This document shows positions 54,424 through 64,000 of a DNA stretch of 64,000 nucleotides, piece after piece. The translations under genes were made by a program, and so were the position numbers. Origin of the DNA: Tetraselmis striata. Taxonomy: Eukaryota; Chlorophyta; Chlorodendrophyceae; Chlorodendrales; Chlorodendraceae. Positions within the stretch are counted from its first letter, which is position 1. Each line of letters begins with the position of its first letter. Location of the stretch: NCBI GenBank assembly GCA_006384855.1, contig VCJN01001036.1:27394-91393 (forward strand), written 5' to 3'. The notes beneath the pieces were generated by a model, which did not search any database, was not told the DNA's origin, and was given only the letters and a program-made list of their open reading frames with translations.

Positions 54424-57400
54424 TTGTCCATCCCTGCTCAACACGAATTCCATGGGTGTAGGCAGACTACTCAGCGTGTCATGGCTACAGAAACATCTAC
54501 CTGGTACCATCCACTTTCCGGGTGGAACTGATTATGGCACTGTGACCATGGACGCAGGAGTGGTGCGCCTGAGAGGCTACAATGGCCTTTACCTACTGGA
54601 CCTCGCGCCAGCGGATGGAGCTGCTCCTACCCCTGCTGGACAACAAGATAGCATTGCCATGCTTAGTGCTACAGTCAAGGACTCTGCAGTCCTGTGGCAC
54701 AAGAGATTAGGCCATCCCGGCATGGGCACAGTCCAGGCACAACATCACAATGGTGTACCTGCTGTACCTGCCTTTCCTACGGATGTAAGGAATCTCCCCT
54801 GTCATTCCTGCCTACTCAACAAAGCAACAGCCGCTATTGCCAACCGAGAGCCTACAGCCCTCCCTGATGCATGCTGCAGCCAACTCTCTGTTGACACACT
54901 GAGTCCTATCCACATCACATCACCAGGTGGCTATCGCTGGACTATCAGCATCATTTGCCGCCTATCGAGGTTTCAGTGGCACAGACATCTGAGAACCAAA
55001 GAGGCAGCAGAAGTGCTGACAGCCATGCGTTCAATGCTAAATGAGGTCAGACACTATTACCTCAAGTACTGGGCAGAGTCCAGTGGTCCGTTTGCTCCCG
55101 AGGTCCGCTTTGATCGCGACTCCATCTTCGAGACAGATGCGATGGACGCTCTAGTAGGTGGCATCGGGGAACGTACTGAGTGGACCGCTCCGTACTACCA
55201 TCATCAGCATGGCAAGATTGAGAGGCCATGGCGCACCATCAGGGACAGTGCCACTAGCATGATGGCAGACATGTCAGTGCCTAGCCGGCTGTGGGCAACC
55301 GCAATCAGCACAGCGTTCTGGCTGAAGAACCGGCGTGCTGTCACAGCGGCTGGTAATTCGGATGGCAGACAGACACCGCTCTCTGTACTGACCAAAGGCA
55401 ATGTTGATTCACATATTGACAAAGCCAGAGTCTATGGCTGCAAGGTGTTTGTCAAGGTCCCTGATGGCACTCGCAAAAAGCTAGACTCCAAGGCCTGGAC
55501 TGGCATCTTTGTGGGCTACCCTGGCAGCGCACCTGGGTGGATGGTCTTGAATCCCACCACAGGCAGGGTCACTGTCAGCGTCCATGTCCGTTTCCTCGAG
55601 AATGAGAGCGGCTTCGCTCCGGATCCACACACTGACAGCTCCATCATACTTGAGGCTGAGGAAGAACAGCCCACGGTGGAGATGGATCTAGATGAGCAAC
55701 AAGAGCACCCAGCGCAGACAGCCATCAGTGATCAGCACAGCAGACCCATCCGGGAGAGACGACCCCCAGCTCGGTATCAGGCCATGATGGCATGCGGCAG
55801 CATCTGTTTGGACCGTGACCCATCTGACCCCCAACCAGATTATGCCAGCTATCCTCCAGACCCCAGCGGCGAGAGCAACATGCAGCAGACAGTTGCACTC
55901 TTGAGTGCTGCGGGCATACCTACACCTCGCAACTTCAAAGAGGCGATGAGCCCAGAATTCCGCGACCTCTGGAAACCAGCCATCCACAAGGAGTATGAGG
56001 GTCTGATGGCCAATCGTACATGGGAACTAGTTGACTGCCCACCTGGTGCGACAATCCTACCCAATCAGTGGGTCTTTGTGGCCAAGGCAGCACCTGATGG
56101 CACCCTGGACAAGGCGAAAGCCAGAGCTGTTGTATGTGGCAACTACCAGAAAGATGGAGACACGTGCAAGGAAACATACGCACCTGTCATCCGCATTTCC
56201 AGTCTGCGGGTCTTCTTCACCATCGTGGCCGCCATGCAGCTCCACCTCCGGCAGCTTGATGCTGTGGCGGCGTACCTCAACGCTTCCATTCCGGCAGATG
56301 AGTATCTGTACATGCGACAGCTTCAGGGGTTTGATGATGGTTCTGGCAGAGTTTGCAGACTTCTCAAATGTCTGTATGGCCTCCGCCAGTCTGGCAGATA
56401 CTGGTGCAAGCTGTTGGCCATGTGGCTAATCAGTGTCGGCTGGATCCAATGCAAGGCAGACCCATGCATCTTCATCCTACGGCAGGGAGAAATCTACGCT
56501 GCCATGGGAGTCTATGTGGACGACATGGAACTGGCTGGCAATGACGACACTTGGTTGGACAGCTTTGAAACTGACTTGCGTAATCGGTTCGTGGTCAAGA
56601 GACAACACGACCCTTGGGTTATTGGGATGTCCGTGTCCTACGATCGACCCAACCGACGCATCACCCTCACACAGACAGCCTACATCAAGGAGATTCTGGA
56701 GAGATTCGGCATGCTTGACTGCAAGAAGTCCGACGTACCTATGGTGGCCGACTTCTGCAAACAGCCACTTACCAGTGTCTCCGAATCACCCTTGCTGGAC
56801 GCTGATGGTCGGTCACAGTACGTGCGACTGATGGGCTGCCTCCTGTACGTCAGCACTTGCACTCGACCAGACATCACGACGGCCCTCAGTATCCTGGGCA
56901 GTGTTCAGAAGGAGCCACGTGTGATGCACATGACATCGCTTAAAAAGGTGTTACGATACCTGAAAGGCACTATGCATCGTGGCATCACTCTGGGTGCCGA
57001 CTCGACTGACAACCTGCGACTGGTCGGCTATGCAGATGCCGACTTCGCCGCCGACCTAATCCAGCGCCGATCCCGTGGTGGGTACCTGTTCCGTCTCGGA
57101 GATCACGGGGCATGCAGCTACAAGTCGGCTCTTATGCCCACGGCGACGCAGGAAACCGGTGGCGGCATTGCACAGTCGACTGTCGATGCCGAGACAGTGT
57201 CATTGGCACAGGCGATCAAAGATGGCATTCACCTCAAAATGCTCGTCTCTGAGATCCTTGGTAGTCCGGTGCAACCACTCATCATGATGGAGGACAACCA
57301 AGGGGCGATCAGCTACGCCACAAACGCTGTCATCAGTGATAGGACGAAACACATTGATGTCAAGTGGCACTTTGTCAAAGACCATGTGGAGGCAGGCACA

Positions 57401-57508
57401 GTCAGGGTCAACTACATCGCCACCGACCTCAACACGGCGGACATGATGACCAAACCCCTGCCTCGACCTGCACTGGAGAAGCACGCCCGCTTTGCTATGG
57501 GCTGGTGA
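54421..57508 (+). CDS. pol: Copia Pol: integrase, reverse transcriptase, RNase H
   Basis: Continues the protease in the +1 frame (LFNCPSLLNTNSMG, RLLSVSWLQKH). GAG-pre-integrase zinc motif LWHKRLGHPG...CHSC. Integrase catalytic residues in LSVDTL, VRFDRDSIFE and GKIERPWRT. RT begins at NRTWELVDCPPGATILPNQW; motif A is LRQLDAVAAYLNA, and the catalytic core is GVYVDDMEL. RNase H has GYADADFAAD, STVDAETVSLAQ, EDNQGAISYA and RTKHIDVKWHFVKD. Stop TGA at 57506-57508. About 1030 residues, normal for the family, with no internal stop. Confidence 0.95.
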
Positions 57509-57566
57509 GCACACTCCGGAAGTGACGACGCCACACGGGTCCCGTTTTGGAACCCCCGGTGTACCG

Positions 57567-57577
57567 TCGAGGGGGGC
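57567..57577 (+). promoter_or_regulatory. Polypurine tract of the copia element
   Basis: TCGAGGGGGGC directly before the 3' LTR, the expected plus-strand primer position. Confidence 0.8.
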
Positions 57578-57892
57578 TGTTGGAGTATGTGCTCTGACAG
57601 GTCCTTCTGGCAATCTACTGATACCAATATCAGTAGATGGCGTGCTGCGCGCGCGTCCGGACTTCACATCCGACCCGAGCAAGACAAGACAATAGTACTG
57701 TAGATATCGTAGATTACAGAACTAGTATCAGCACGCTGCTAGTGCGCGCGCCCCGCCCATCCTAATAGGCTCGGCCCGCGCAGCTGCTCTGCTCACTTCA
57801 TTAGTCCCAGCAGCTCGAGCCCGGCTCGCTGCACCCACTGTAAGTAGCTCCGAGCACTTCCACCTTCCATCACTCATCGGTTGAGCCGTTCA
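57578..57892 (+). repeat. 3' LTR of the copia element
   Basis: 315 bp, TGTTGG...GTTCA, no difference from the 5' LTR noticed; followed by the target duplication GATGC (57893-57897). Confidence 0.97.
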
Positions 57893-58429
57893 GATGCAGC
57901 TGACGAACTTGATCCCGAGCTTGAAGACCCAGCGTCCGAGGGCGCGCCGGCCCAAGAGGCTAGCCGCAACGGTCCAGTTGTTACCCCAATCGGCGGCGAC
58001 CCGCAAGGTGGCGAGCGCAATGTCGTCACCACGACGGCACCAGATGCAACGGCCGAAACGTGTAGGCATGTAGTTTGGGTTCCGCTACGAGCAACGCAGA
58101 TGCGCTACGTCGTCTGTGGCGGGGATGGCAGCGGCAATGGCATCTATGGTGGCGGGGCAGCGCGGACGTGCGAGCGTGGTTTCCGCAACAGCGCGTGCAG
58201 TCGCGCGTGTTCCGGTGCCGACAATAATTACCAACTTCAATGCGGTGGAAACACCCGCGTGTCCGTGTGCCGCAGAATATATAATTACATGAGCTAGCAA
58301 CAGAAGGCGATATCAGGAAATCACCAAAGAAAAAGGACAATCAGAAAGGCAGTTCTTGTTTATATAATTTGGTTCTTGTAAATCCTGCGGCGCCGCATGA
58401 TTTACAATATCCTCGTCCTCATCGGAAAT

Positions 58430-58990
58430 GTTTACCAACCTCGCTCTTAAATCGTTACAATTGCTGCGGTTGTATTTTATCACCCAATATTGTTCATACA
58501 ATACGTATGTCGTTGTTATCATCAACCCTGGACAATATGTCTCGACCGCACAGTGTTAGTCACGCCATATCGTGTCAACGATAAATCGTTACAAGTGCGG
58601 CAGCTTTTAGCATCCACAATCGTTCTTACGAGTATGTCACCAACCCGGACAATAGTCACACCATATCAGGTCAACGTACAATCGTTACAAGTCGTGAACA
58701 CTGTACATGCCCTGACAATACTAGCAACGATATATTGTGCCAACGATAAATCGTTGCTGGTGCAGTCGTATTCTATCACCCACGATCGTTCATACGAGTA
58801 TGGCCGTGTTATCGTGCTCTCATTAACCCCGGACAGTGCTAATGACGATATATCGTATCATCGATATGCCGTTACAAGTGTTTTAGTTTTTTACCACCCA
58901 CATTCATAAGTATGCCATCATCAACGCCGGTCAGTAGTGTATCCCTAGCGCACATCAGTGTTGGCAACGATGTATTGTGTCAACGTTAAG
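58430..58990. repeat. Tandem repeat R2, array 3
   Basis: At least four degenerate monomers, with AAATCGTTAC at 58449 and 58583 and related words at about 58680, 58746 and 58990. Spacing about 65-135 bp. Same family as 36530 and 42975. Confidence 0.75.
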
Positions 58991-59017
58991 TCGTTTGAAG
59001 TGGGATGTTGTACATGG

Positions 59018-59130
59018 TGATGGAGGCATCGGCGGCAGCGGAGGAGGAGGAAGCGGAGGAGGAAGAGGCGTCGGAGGCACCACCGGCGGCGGAGGAGGAG
59101 GCGGAGGTGGAGGAGGAGGGGGGGGCAGTA
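59018..59130. repeat. GGA/GGC-rich polypurine microsatellite
   Basis: Interrupted GGA/GGC triplets over about 110 bp, almost pure purine at 59085-59127. Translates to Ser/Ala or Gly runs in all frames; no gene inferred. Confidence 0.8.
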
Positions 59131-59490
59131 CTACGGTTGTGAACTAGAGAGACATGTATAATACACAACGCAGCTTTTGGCCTAAAATTGGGACATTTTA
59201 CCGTACGCGTACAGGTGTACCAATGTAACACCCCCTTAGCATGCCCGTAGGTACCCCGCACATGCATGATACTATCATACCTAGCCCGTACAGTGTGTAC
59301 GGGACCCTGGGGGCCGTACGTGGTCGGCGGGTTGCCCAGCGGCGCGGCCGCTGGGCGGCGGCGGCGGTACGCGCTGGGACAGGGCGGCGGTGGTCGGTCG
59401 TTGGACCGGCGCATGCCGTGCATGCGCCAGGTGGTCCAGACACCGATACTACGTACGGCTCTCAATCCAACACGCCTCCCAACACAGCGC
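59131..59490. other. No gene seen upstream of module E
   Basis: Contains GC-rich sequence (59320-59420) and presumably the promoter of the following gene. Confidence 0.4.
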
Positions 59491-60600
59491 TATGGCCTTC
59501 AAGACTAAGAAGCATCGAGCTGCAGAACGGCGCGAGCGCCGGCAGGCAGCGGAGAATGCGACTACCAATGCGGGCGGCGGGGCGGCTGCAACAATTGTGC
59601 CGACCCGCAGCCCGCGAGCCGCAGAGAATGCGCGTCGCATGATCCGCGCCAGAACGGAGTTGGGAAACTTGAGGTCTCAACTCAAACACTTGGTCAGAAG
59701 CACTATGGGCAGTGCAGGGGACGCCTCCCTACATCTGCCTCCCCACAGTGACGTACTACATCGCACAACATGCACAACATGCTCCGGGTGGTGCCGCAAA
59801 TCTTTTTGCACACCATTCAGGAGCATTGCACCGCGGAGAAGCTGCAAGAGGTGGGGCAATGGTGCTATGACAACCTGAAGCTGGTTATCAGCGAGGACAT
59901 CTACCTGCAAACTGAGAAGGGCGTGAAGAAGCTCAACGTCTCTGCTGAGAGTTGGCATGGCGCGACATGCCGTCTGCTGTTGGCTATGGACAACTTCAAG
60001 AACATCCTCGAAATCGCCATCGACGAGCATGAGGAGGGGGAGGTAAACCGTGACATTTGCCTTGATGCATTGACTGTTTGAGAGATGTTCTTCCTCTTCA
60101 ATGATGCTGTCACAAGAGGATGCGATGACAACGATCCTGCATCAGTGGAGGCACATGCTCAAGAGTTAGAGAGGTTAGGCTCTGAATTCATAGCTGCCTA
60201 CCTAGAGGTTGCGATTGACACTGATGTGACAGTGTACATGCACATCATGTCATGCCACATGGGCGACCTAGTTAGAAAGTGGGGAGGGCTGATGAAATGG
60301 TGCAGCCAGGGGGCTGAAGCCATGCATCAGATGACCAAATTCTTTGCTAGAAAGCGGTCTGCTAGAAAGGGCAATGTGTCTGGGGTGGTGATGAGCCGGC
60401 TGCACATGCTGCTGAAGTACCGCGGCAAGCCATCCCGCAGGCAGCATGGCCGGCGAAAGGGCAGGCATGTCACTGGCACTGGCCATGTGTCAAAGGCCAC
60501 AAGGGAGGGGCATGTGCATGCACAAGCCAGCTTGCAACACAAGTACCCCTCCCACCAGCTCAACCAGTCCCGTGCACTGAAACGTGCAAAGATGGAATGA
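59491..60600 (+). pseudogene. Module E gene 1, transposase-like protein
   Basis: Starts with a basic N-terminus (AFKTKKHRAAERRERRQAAE, ATG 59491). A frame change or intron near 59745 leads to MLRVVPQIFLHTIQEHCTAE, VISEDIYLQTEKGVKKLNVS and WHGATCRLLLAMDNFKNILE, then a TGA at 60079, then MFFLFNDAVTRGCDDND, and YMHIMSCHMGDLVRKWGGLM, KWCSQGAEAMHQMTKFFARK. The last block (H-x3-C-H...S-x-x-G-x-E-x-x-H) resembles the C-terminal part of DDE-type transposases with an RNase H core, where the Glu is catalytic. The tail is basic (KPSRRQHGRRKGR), ending at 60598-60600. The TGA may be a decayed codon. Confidence 0.5.
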
Positions 60601-60850
60601 AACTTATGTAATGAATAACATTGTTACATTCCCACTGTTGCCTAGTTGCCTCACAGCTACAACCGCCAGCTAGCGCCTCCTCGCTTTGAACGCCTCAGCG
60701 TGGCGTTCTCTGGCCGCTGCATAAAGTCAGTAAGCCAGTGATCATATTGATATGGCGTTTTAGAAGGGGGGGGACTTCTGACAACTCCATGGTATTCTTC
60801 ACTCCCGCTGCCTTGTGCATGCCGTTAAACATTGGGTCCTTGCTGGGCGA
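60601..60850. other. Gap between convergent genes of module E
   Basis: 250 bp between the two stop codons. No feature supported. Confidence 0.4.
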
Positions 60851-60854
60851 AAAC

Positions 60855-62011
60855 TAATGGAACTTTTTTAGGTTGGCTCGCCCATCTGGCATGACAAGCT
60901 GCCGCAGCCGCTCGTTCCGCTTCTCCAGGTAGGCCTCCTCCTGCTTCTTCTTCGCTGCCAGTGCCACCTTCTTTGCATCCCTCGCAGCCTGCTCTGTCAG
61001 CATACGCTTGCCATCTGCAAGCGTGTCAAAGCCTGCTTTTGCTTTAGTGAGGAGAGGGTGCTGGAACACCCTCGCCGTGGCAAGCATGCGTGGCAAAAAG
61101 CCTTTCATGTCCCACCCCTGCCTCATGGTGGGCTCCGGGAACTTCATGGTGGCTGCCGCATTAAGTAGGTGCTGCACGTGCGGCAGCTCCAGCTTCGCGA
61201 TAAGTATCTCCGGTTCCTGTAGCAAAGACTGCTGGAACTTGAACTGCACATAGTCCCGTTGGCTGCAGGCCCAAGGGGGGATGTGTGGGTACCTAGAGAG
61301 ACTTGTTGTCTATGGAGACGTGTCAAGTGGGTGGGCGGCTGACATCTTGGGCTTGCAGGTGGTTGGTGGGTCCTCAGTGACCACCACCTTTGCTGTGCTG
61401 AACGTGAAGGTTAGCTCAGACGAGATAACGCGGTTGGGGTTCTTCCAGGTCCGCTCCACAAGGGTCCCAGGCGGCACCATAATCTTGAGGCTGTTTCTTC
61501 TCCGCCTGATGTTCCCATAACCCTTGTCCTTGCCCGTCTGGCGGATGTGATGAAACCCGCCCAACAGCTCCATCGCGCGATAAGTGTGGAAGTTCCATCC
61601 GCGCACCTTGCAGCCCACCCCTGGCTTCTCGCAACTGCCACGCTCGCAGTATCTGACCACGCGCATCTCCCTGTCCCATGGGTCACTGCCCTTGCTTGCG
61701 TCGCTCTGTACGTGAGCCATCCAGGTGGTCATCAGCCTGGGGGGGAAGCCACGAAGCTTGACGCTCTTCGCCGCGTTGGAAATCTTGAAGTCGCGACCCA
61801 TCTCCTCGAAGCAGGCGGCATGGAAGAGTGTCTCTCATTCGTCCTGCTCCACGAGGTCCACTGACGCTACCAGAGGGCCTAGGCAGTTGCTGCACAAGTG
61901 GTTGACCCAGCGGGTGGGCTGCGATCCGTACTCGTCGTTGAACTGCTCGGAAAGGCAAAATAGACATGGCCCCTCTTGGTGCAGCGCGGGGGCGGCTGCT
62001 GCCGCCATAGC
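60855..62011 (-). pseudogene. Module E gene 2, Cys/His-rich N-terminus and basic coiled C-terminus
   Basis: From an ATG near 62011: Ala-rich start, then GPCLFCLSEQFND...HLCSNCLG (two Cx2C pairs), VEQDE, an in-frame TGA (about 61832), and ETLFHAACFEEMGRDFKISN (His/Cys completing a PHD- or zinc-ribbon-like set). Then VVRYCERGSCEKPGVGCKVR, GFHHIRQTGKDKGYG and NSLKIMVPPGTLVE, to about 61330. A short intron probably follows (acceptor CCTGCAG near 61271). The last exon reads YVQFKFQQSLLQEPEILIAK, then KKVALAAKKKQEEAYLEKRN, ending at 60855. Not recognised; convergent with gene 1, so both likely belong to one element. Confidence 0.45.
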
Positions 62012-62099
62012 CAACCGTAACAAAACAGCCACCAAAGGGGTGGTCAGGCGAACGCCTATTTCTCTGTCGAAACGACAAAACTCCCCAAACCCCAACGTA

Positions 62100-64000
62100 G
62101 CTAGCTAGGTTTGGTACTAAGGAAGGTGTTTCGAAAAAAACGGCCACCGCATCGGAGGTCTACATGGAGCCTGGTGCTTTACCAGCAGGTGCGGTTGGGT
62201 GCGTGAATCGACAAATAAAGGACGCGGATCACACATGCAGTCGCCAGCCGCTCGACGTTCAAAGGGCTGGCGCCACCTCCGCACGACTGCTCGCACCCGG
62301 CGCCAAGTTGTAGTGTTGAGAGCGCACTCCTCCAGTTTGGTCACCAGTCGCGACCACGCGGGGACGCACGGTCAGGGTGGTTGGTCATGGGTCGAGGCGT
62401 GAGTAGATTCTGCCGCAACGCCGCAGGGGAGGCCGTATTCGTACTGGTTGTCCCGCGAGTACGCTATATTAAAATGTCCGCGCGTAGTATACGAGGATAT
62501 GCAGTGTAAGATGTAGTCAACTAGAGGTTTAGAATACATTAGCTATGTTGTACTGAGCACGACCCCCCGCGGTCGGCGCACGGACTAGGGCATGCCGGCC
62601 CGCGCCAACACCACGACCTGAGGGATCCACCCTCGGGCAACGGCACTCTCTGCTTTGCGCTCGCCTCAACGGGCTCGCGCACTAGCAGGCTCGACTCTAG
62701 CAGTCGAGCAGAGTGTAAGCTTACAATATGCCGACTCGGACCCAATCCTCAGCCTTCAGAGACGCTAGACCGATGTAACAAACCTCAGCGTCGTGACAGG
62801 TGTAAAACGCGTGTACCGCTGATGTGCGCGGGCAAAATGAGCGGCTGGAACGCGCGAGGCGGATCACTGGCGGTGCCATGCGAGCTCATCTATGAGCAGT
62901 CTATTGCTATAGAGCTATGCCAAAGACTCCTCATGCGCTGCGCGTAGGAATATTTTTTCTGAATATTTGTGCGAATGTAAACTCAAGAATGTACACGGCC
63001 AAATCAATTCAATCTAACATGGGGATTGTAGCCCGCACCTATACCCAACATGCCCCTATATTAGGCGCTTGGCGCCACGCGCTTCGATTGCGCGTGAGCA
63101 CAAACCCTACCCAGAGTAGGTTTTGCCATATATTGTGCAGCGTAGTGTAGACGAAAATGGCCGTATGATATTTGGAGATTGCCATATATGATATTCGGCC
63201 GTACGGGGGCGAGATCATGGATCAATGGTCATTAAGAAGTAGTACGCGGGACGGTGTATAGGTACAATGCAGTATGGTGGTGCAGTACACTGCAGTGAGG
63301 GTTACGGGGGTTACCCTAACAATTGCGGTCACTGGTATCCTACCGGCCGGGGGTTCGCTACTCTCGTGCGAGGCCCTCTTTGACTTGTGCAATTCAGAAA
63401 CGATATGCCAAAGGTCGGGTATTGTGCGACAGTCTCAACCGGATAGAGACCGCAGGGACAAACAAAGGTGGTGTGCAGTGGTGGTGCAACGGCGAGGGGC
63501 TACAGTGTTTTTGGAATACAATTATTGTTACAAGTTGTCACCACCCGCTGCTACAAATAATCTAGCTATCGTCGGCACTGGCCATCAGGCCATGCCGACT
63601 ACTAGCAGCACGCCCACTGCCAAGGGCGTCACCATGGAGAATCAGACAGTAGGCAGAACGTCAGCCCCGTCATTGTACGGCAATACATAACATATCCCCT
63701 GCACTGTCAAGGATAGAATATATCTGACAGACAGGGAGACATATATATATATATATGTATAATACAGCAGGCCGATATACGAGTACCCGTGCGCGTGACA
63801 CACGCGCACTCGTACTCTAGTACCCGTAGAATGTACATCATTCAGTGGTACCGGCTCTCGTACTGTATTATGCCAAAGATAGCGCATGACAAGTTACAAG
63901 TCAGTATAACTGTCACACTACATCTCTCCCCCCTTGGACAACTAAAAGCAGTATTCAATTTGCAGTTGGAATCCTAGCCGGATATTTAGCCGCATGCTGC
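62100..64000. other. No gene seen
   Basis: Contains an (AT)n microsatellite (about 63740-63756). Open frames are short and unlike known proteins. Two stretches around 63270-63660 are open but without recognisable content. Confidence 0.45.
63740..63756. repeat. (AT)n microsatellite
   Basis: About eight AT dinucleotides following the block GGGAGACATATA. Confidence 0.85.

Larger units (their letters stand above)
51962..57892 (+). mobile_element. Ty1/copia retrotransposon, apparently complete and recent
   Basis: Two 315-bp LTRs that read the same throughout, 5-bp target duplication GATGC on both sides, primer site, Gag, protease, integrase, RT, RNase H and polypurine tract in canonical copia order (integrase before RT). 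LTR identity points to a recent insertion. Two frame changes interrupt the coding part (near 53100-53190 and at 54421). Confidence 0.97.
51897..58297 (+). pseudogene. ORF split by the copia insertion
   Basis: MEYASLSNAPAPRKSFSSMM starts at 51897 and runs into the target duplication GATGC (51957-51961). The same frame continues after the right-hand copy of GATGC: ADELDPELEDPASEGAPAQE and so on to a TAG at 58295-58297. Without the element and one GATGC the frame is 465 nt (154 codons plus stop). So the copia element landed inside an open, probably coding, exon. The product is not recognised; the acidic N-terminus resembles the linkers of the transposon proteins in this window. Confidence 0.6.

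Noticed and set aside
59018-59130. Gly/Glu-rich protein exon
   Set aside because: Pure triplet repeat, open in all frames, no splice or start context.
1-64000. CRISPR array
   Set aside because: The tandem repeats have units over 60 bp without short regular repeat-spacer alternation, and the window is eukaryotic.
1-64000. tRNA or rRNA genes
   Set aside because: No cloverleaf or rRNA core sequences were noticed; the half-tRNA match at 52277 is the antisense primer site of a retrotransposon.
1-64000. Alternative genetic code because of in-frame TGA in module E
   Set aside because: TGA ends the intact copia Pol frame and the other in-frame stops include TAG where a sister copy has TGG, so decay explains them better.

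Overview
This window reads as nuclear DNA of a photosynthetic eukaryote, most likely a GC-rich green alga. It holds two intron-rich housekeeping genes, a Rab24-type small GTPase and a plastid enoyl-ACP reductase of the plant/cyanobacterial type. Both have short GT-AG introns, and each has one GC-AG intron. The two genes converge at 17.7-21.6 kb. Almost everything else is mobile DNA in several layers of nesting and decay. A second hallmark is homopolymeric G/C: I count at least 26 runs of 15-30 bp, nearly all before 40 kb. Layout: (1) 1-1560 is the defective end of a DNA transposon, family A, on the minus strand. (2) 1560-3660 is an array of roughly 370-540 bp units in 913-bp higher-order repeats. 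(3) 3660-5320 is module B on the plus strand. (4) 5320-7838 is a second A copy on the minus strand. Array, B and A recur inverted at 26.7-32.0 kb, so the region has a large palindromic plan. (5) 9.0-10.1 kb is a Ty3/gypsy relic with a chromodomain, followed by a deleted copy of family C. (6) 11.7-16 kb has unrecognised, partly broken spliced genes. (7) 17.7-21.6 kb is the Rab24/ENR island. (8) 22.6-26.1 kb is a frameshifted non-LTR retrotransposon with a reverse transcriptase and a C-terminal restriction-like endonuclease. (9) 32.3-35.7 kb is family C. (10) 36.5-38.5 kb has tandem and foldback repeats. (11) 38.9-42.8 kb is a broken APE-type LINE, with a second inverted copy behind a tandem-repeat spacer. 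(12) 44.52-50.31 kb is a DNA transposon (D) with perfect 20-bp inverted repeats, inserted inside that second LINE copy. (13) 50.68-51.59 kb is a MITE-like element. (14) 51.96-57.89 kb is a young Ty1/copia element with identical-looking 315-bp LTRs, a GATGC target duplication and a copia-style half-tRNA primer site, sitting inside an older ORF. (15) 59.5-62.0 kb is a two-gene, convergent, transposase-like module (E). (16) 62.1-64.0 kb shows nothing I can support as a gene. The transposon genes share a theme: cysteine-rich or BED-like fingers, Tudor-like modules in families A and D next to acidic stretches, and several genes per element. Families A plus B and D, with CACT-like ends and clustered subterminal motifs, are my best candidates for undescribed CACTA-like algal transposons. 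Frameshifts and in-frame stops show that most copies are dead; the copia element and possibly D look recent.
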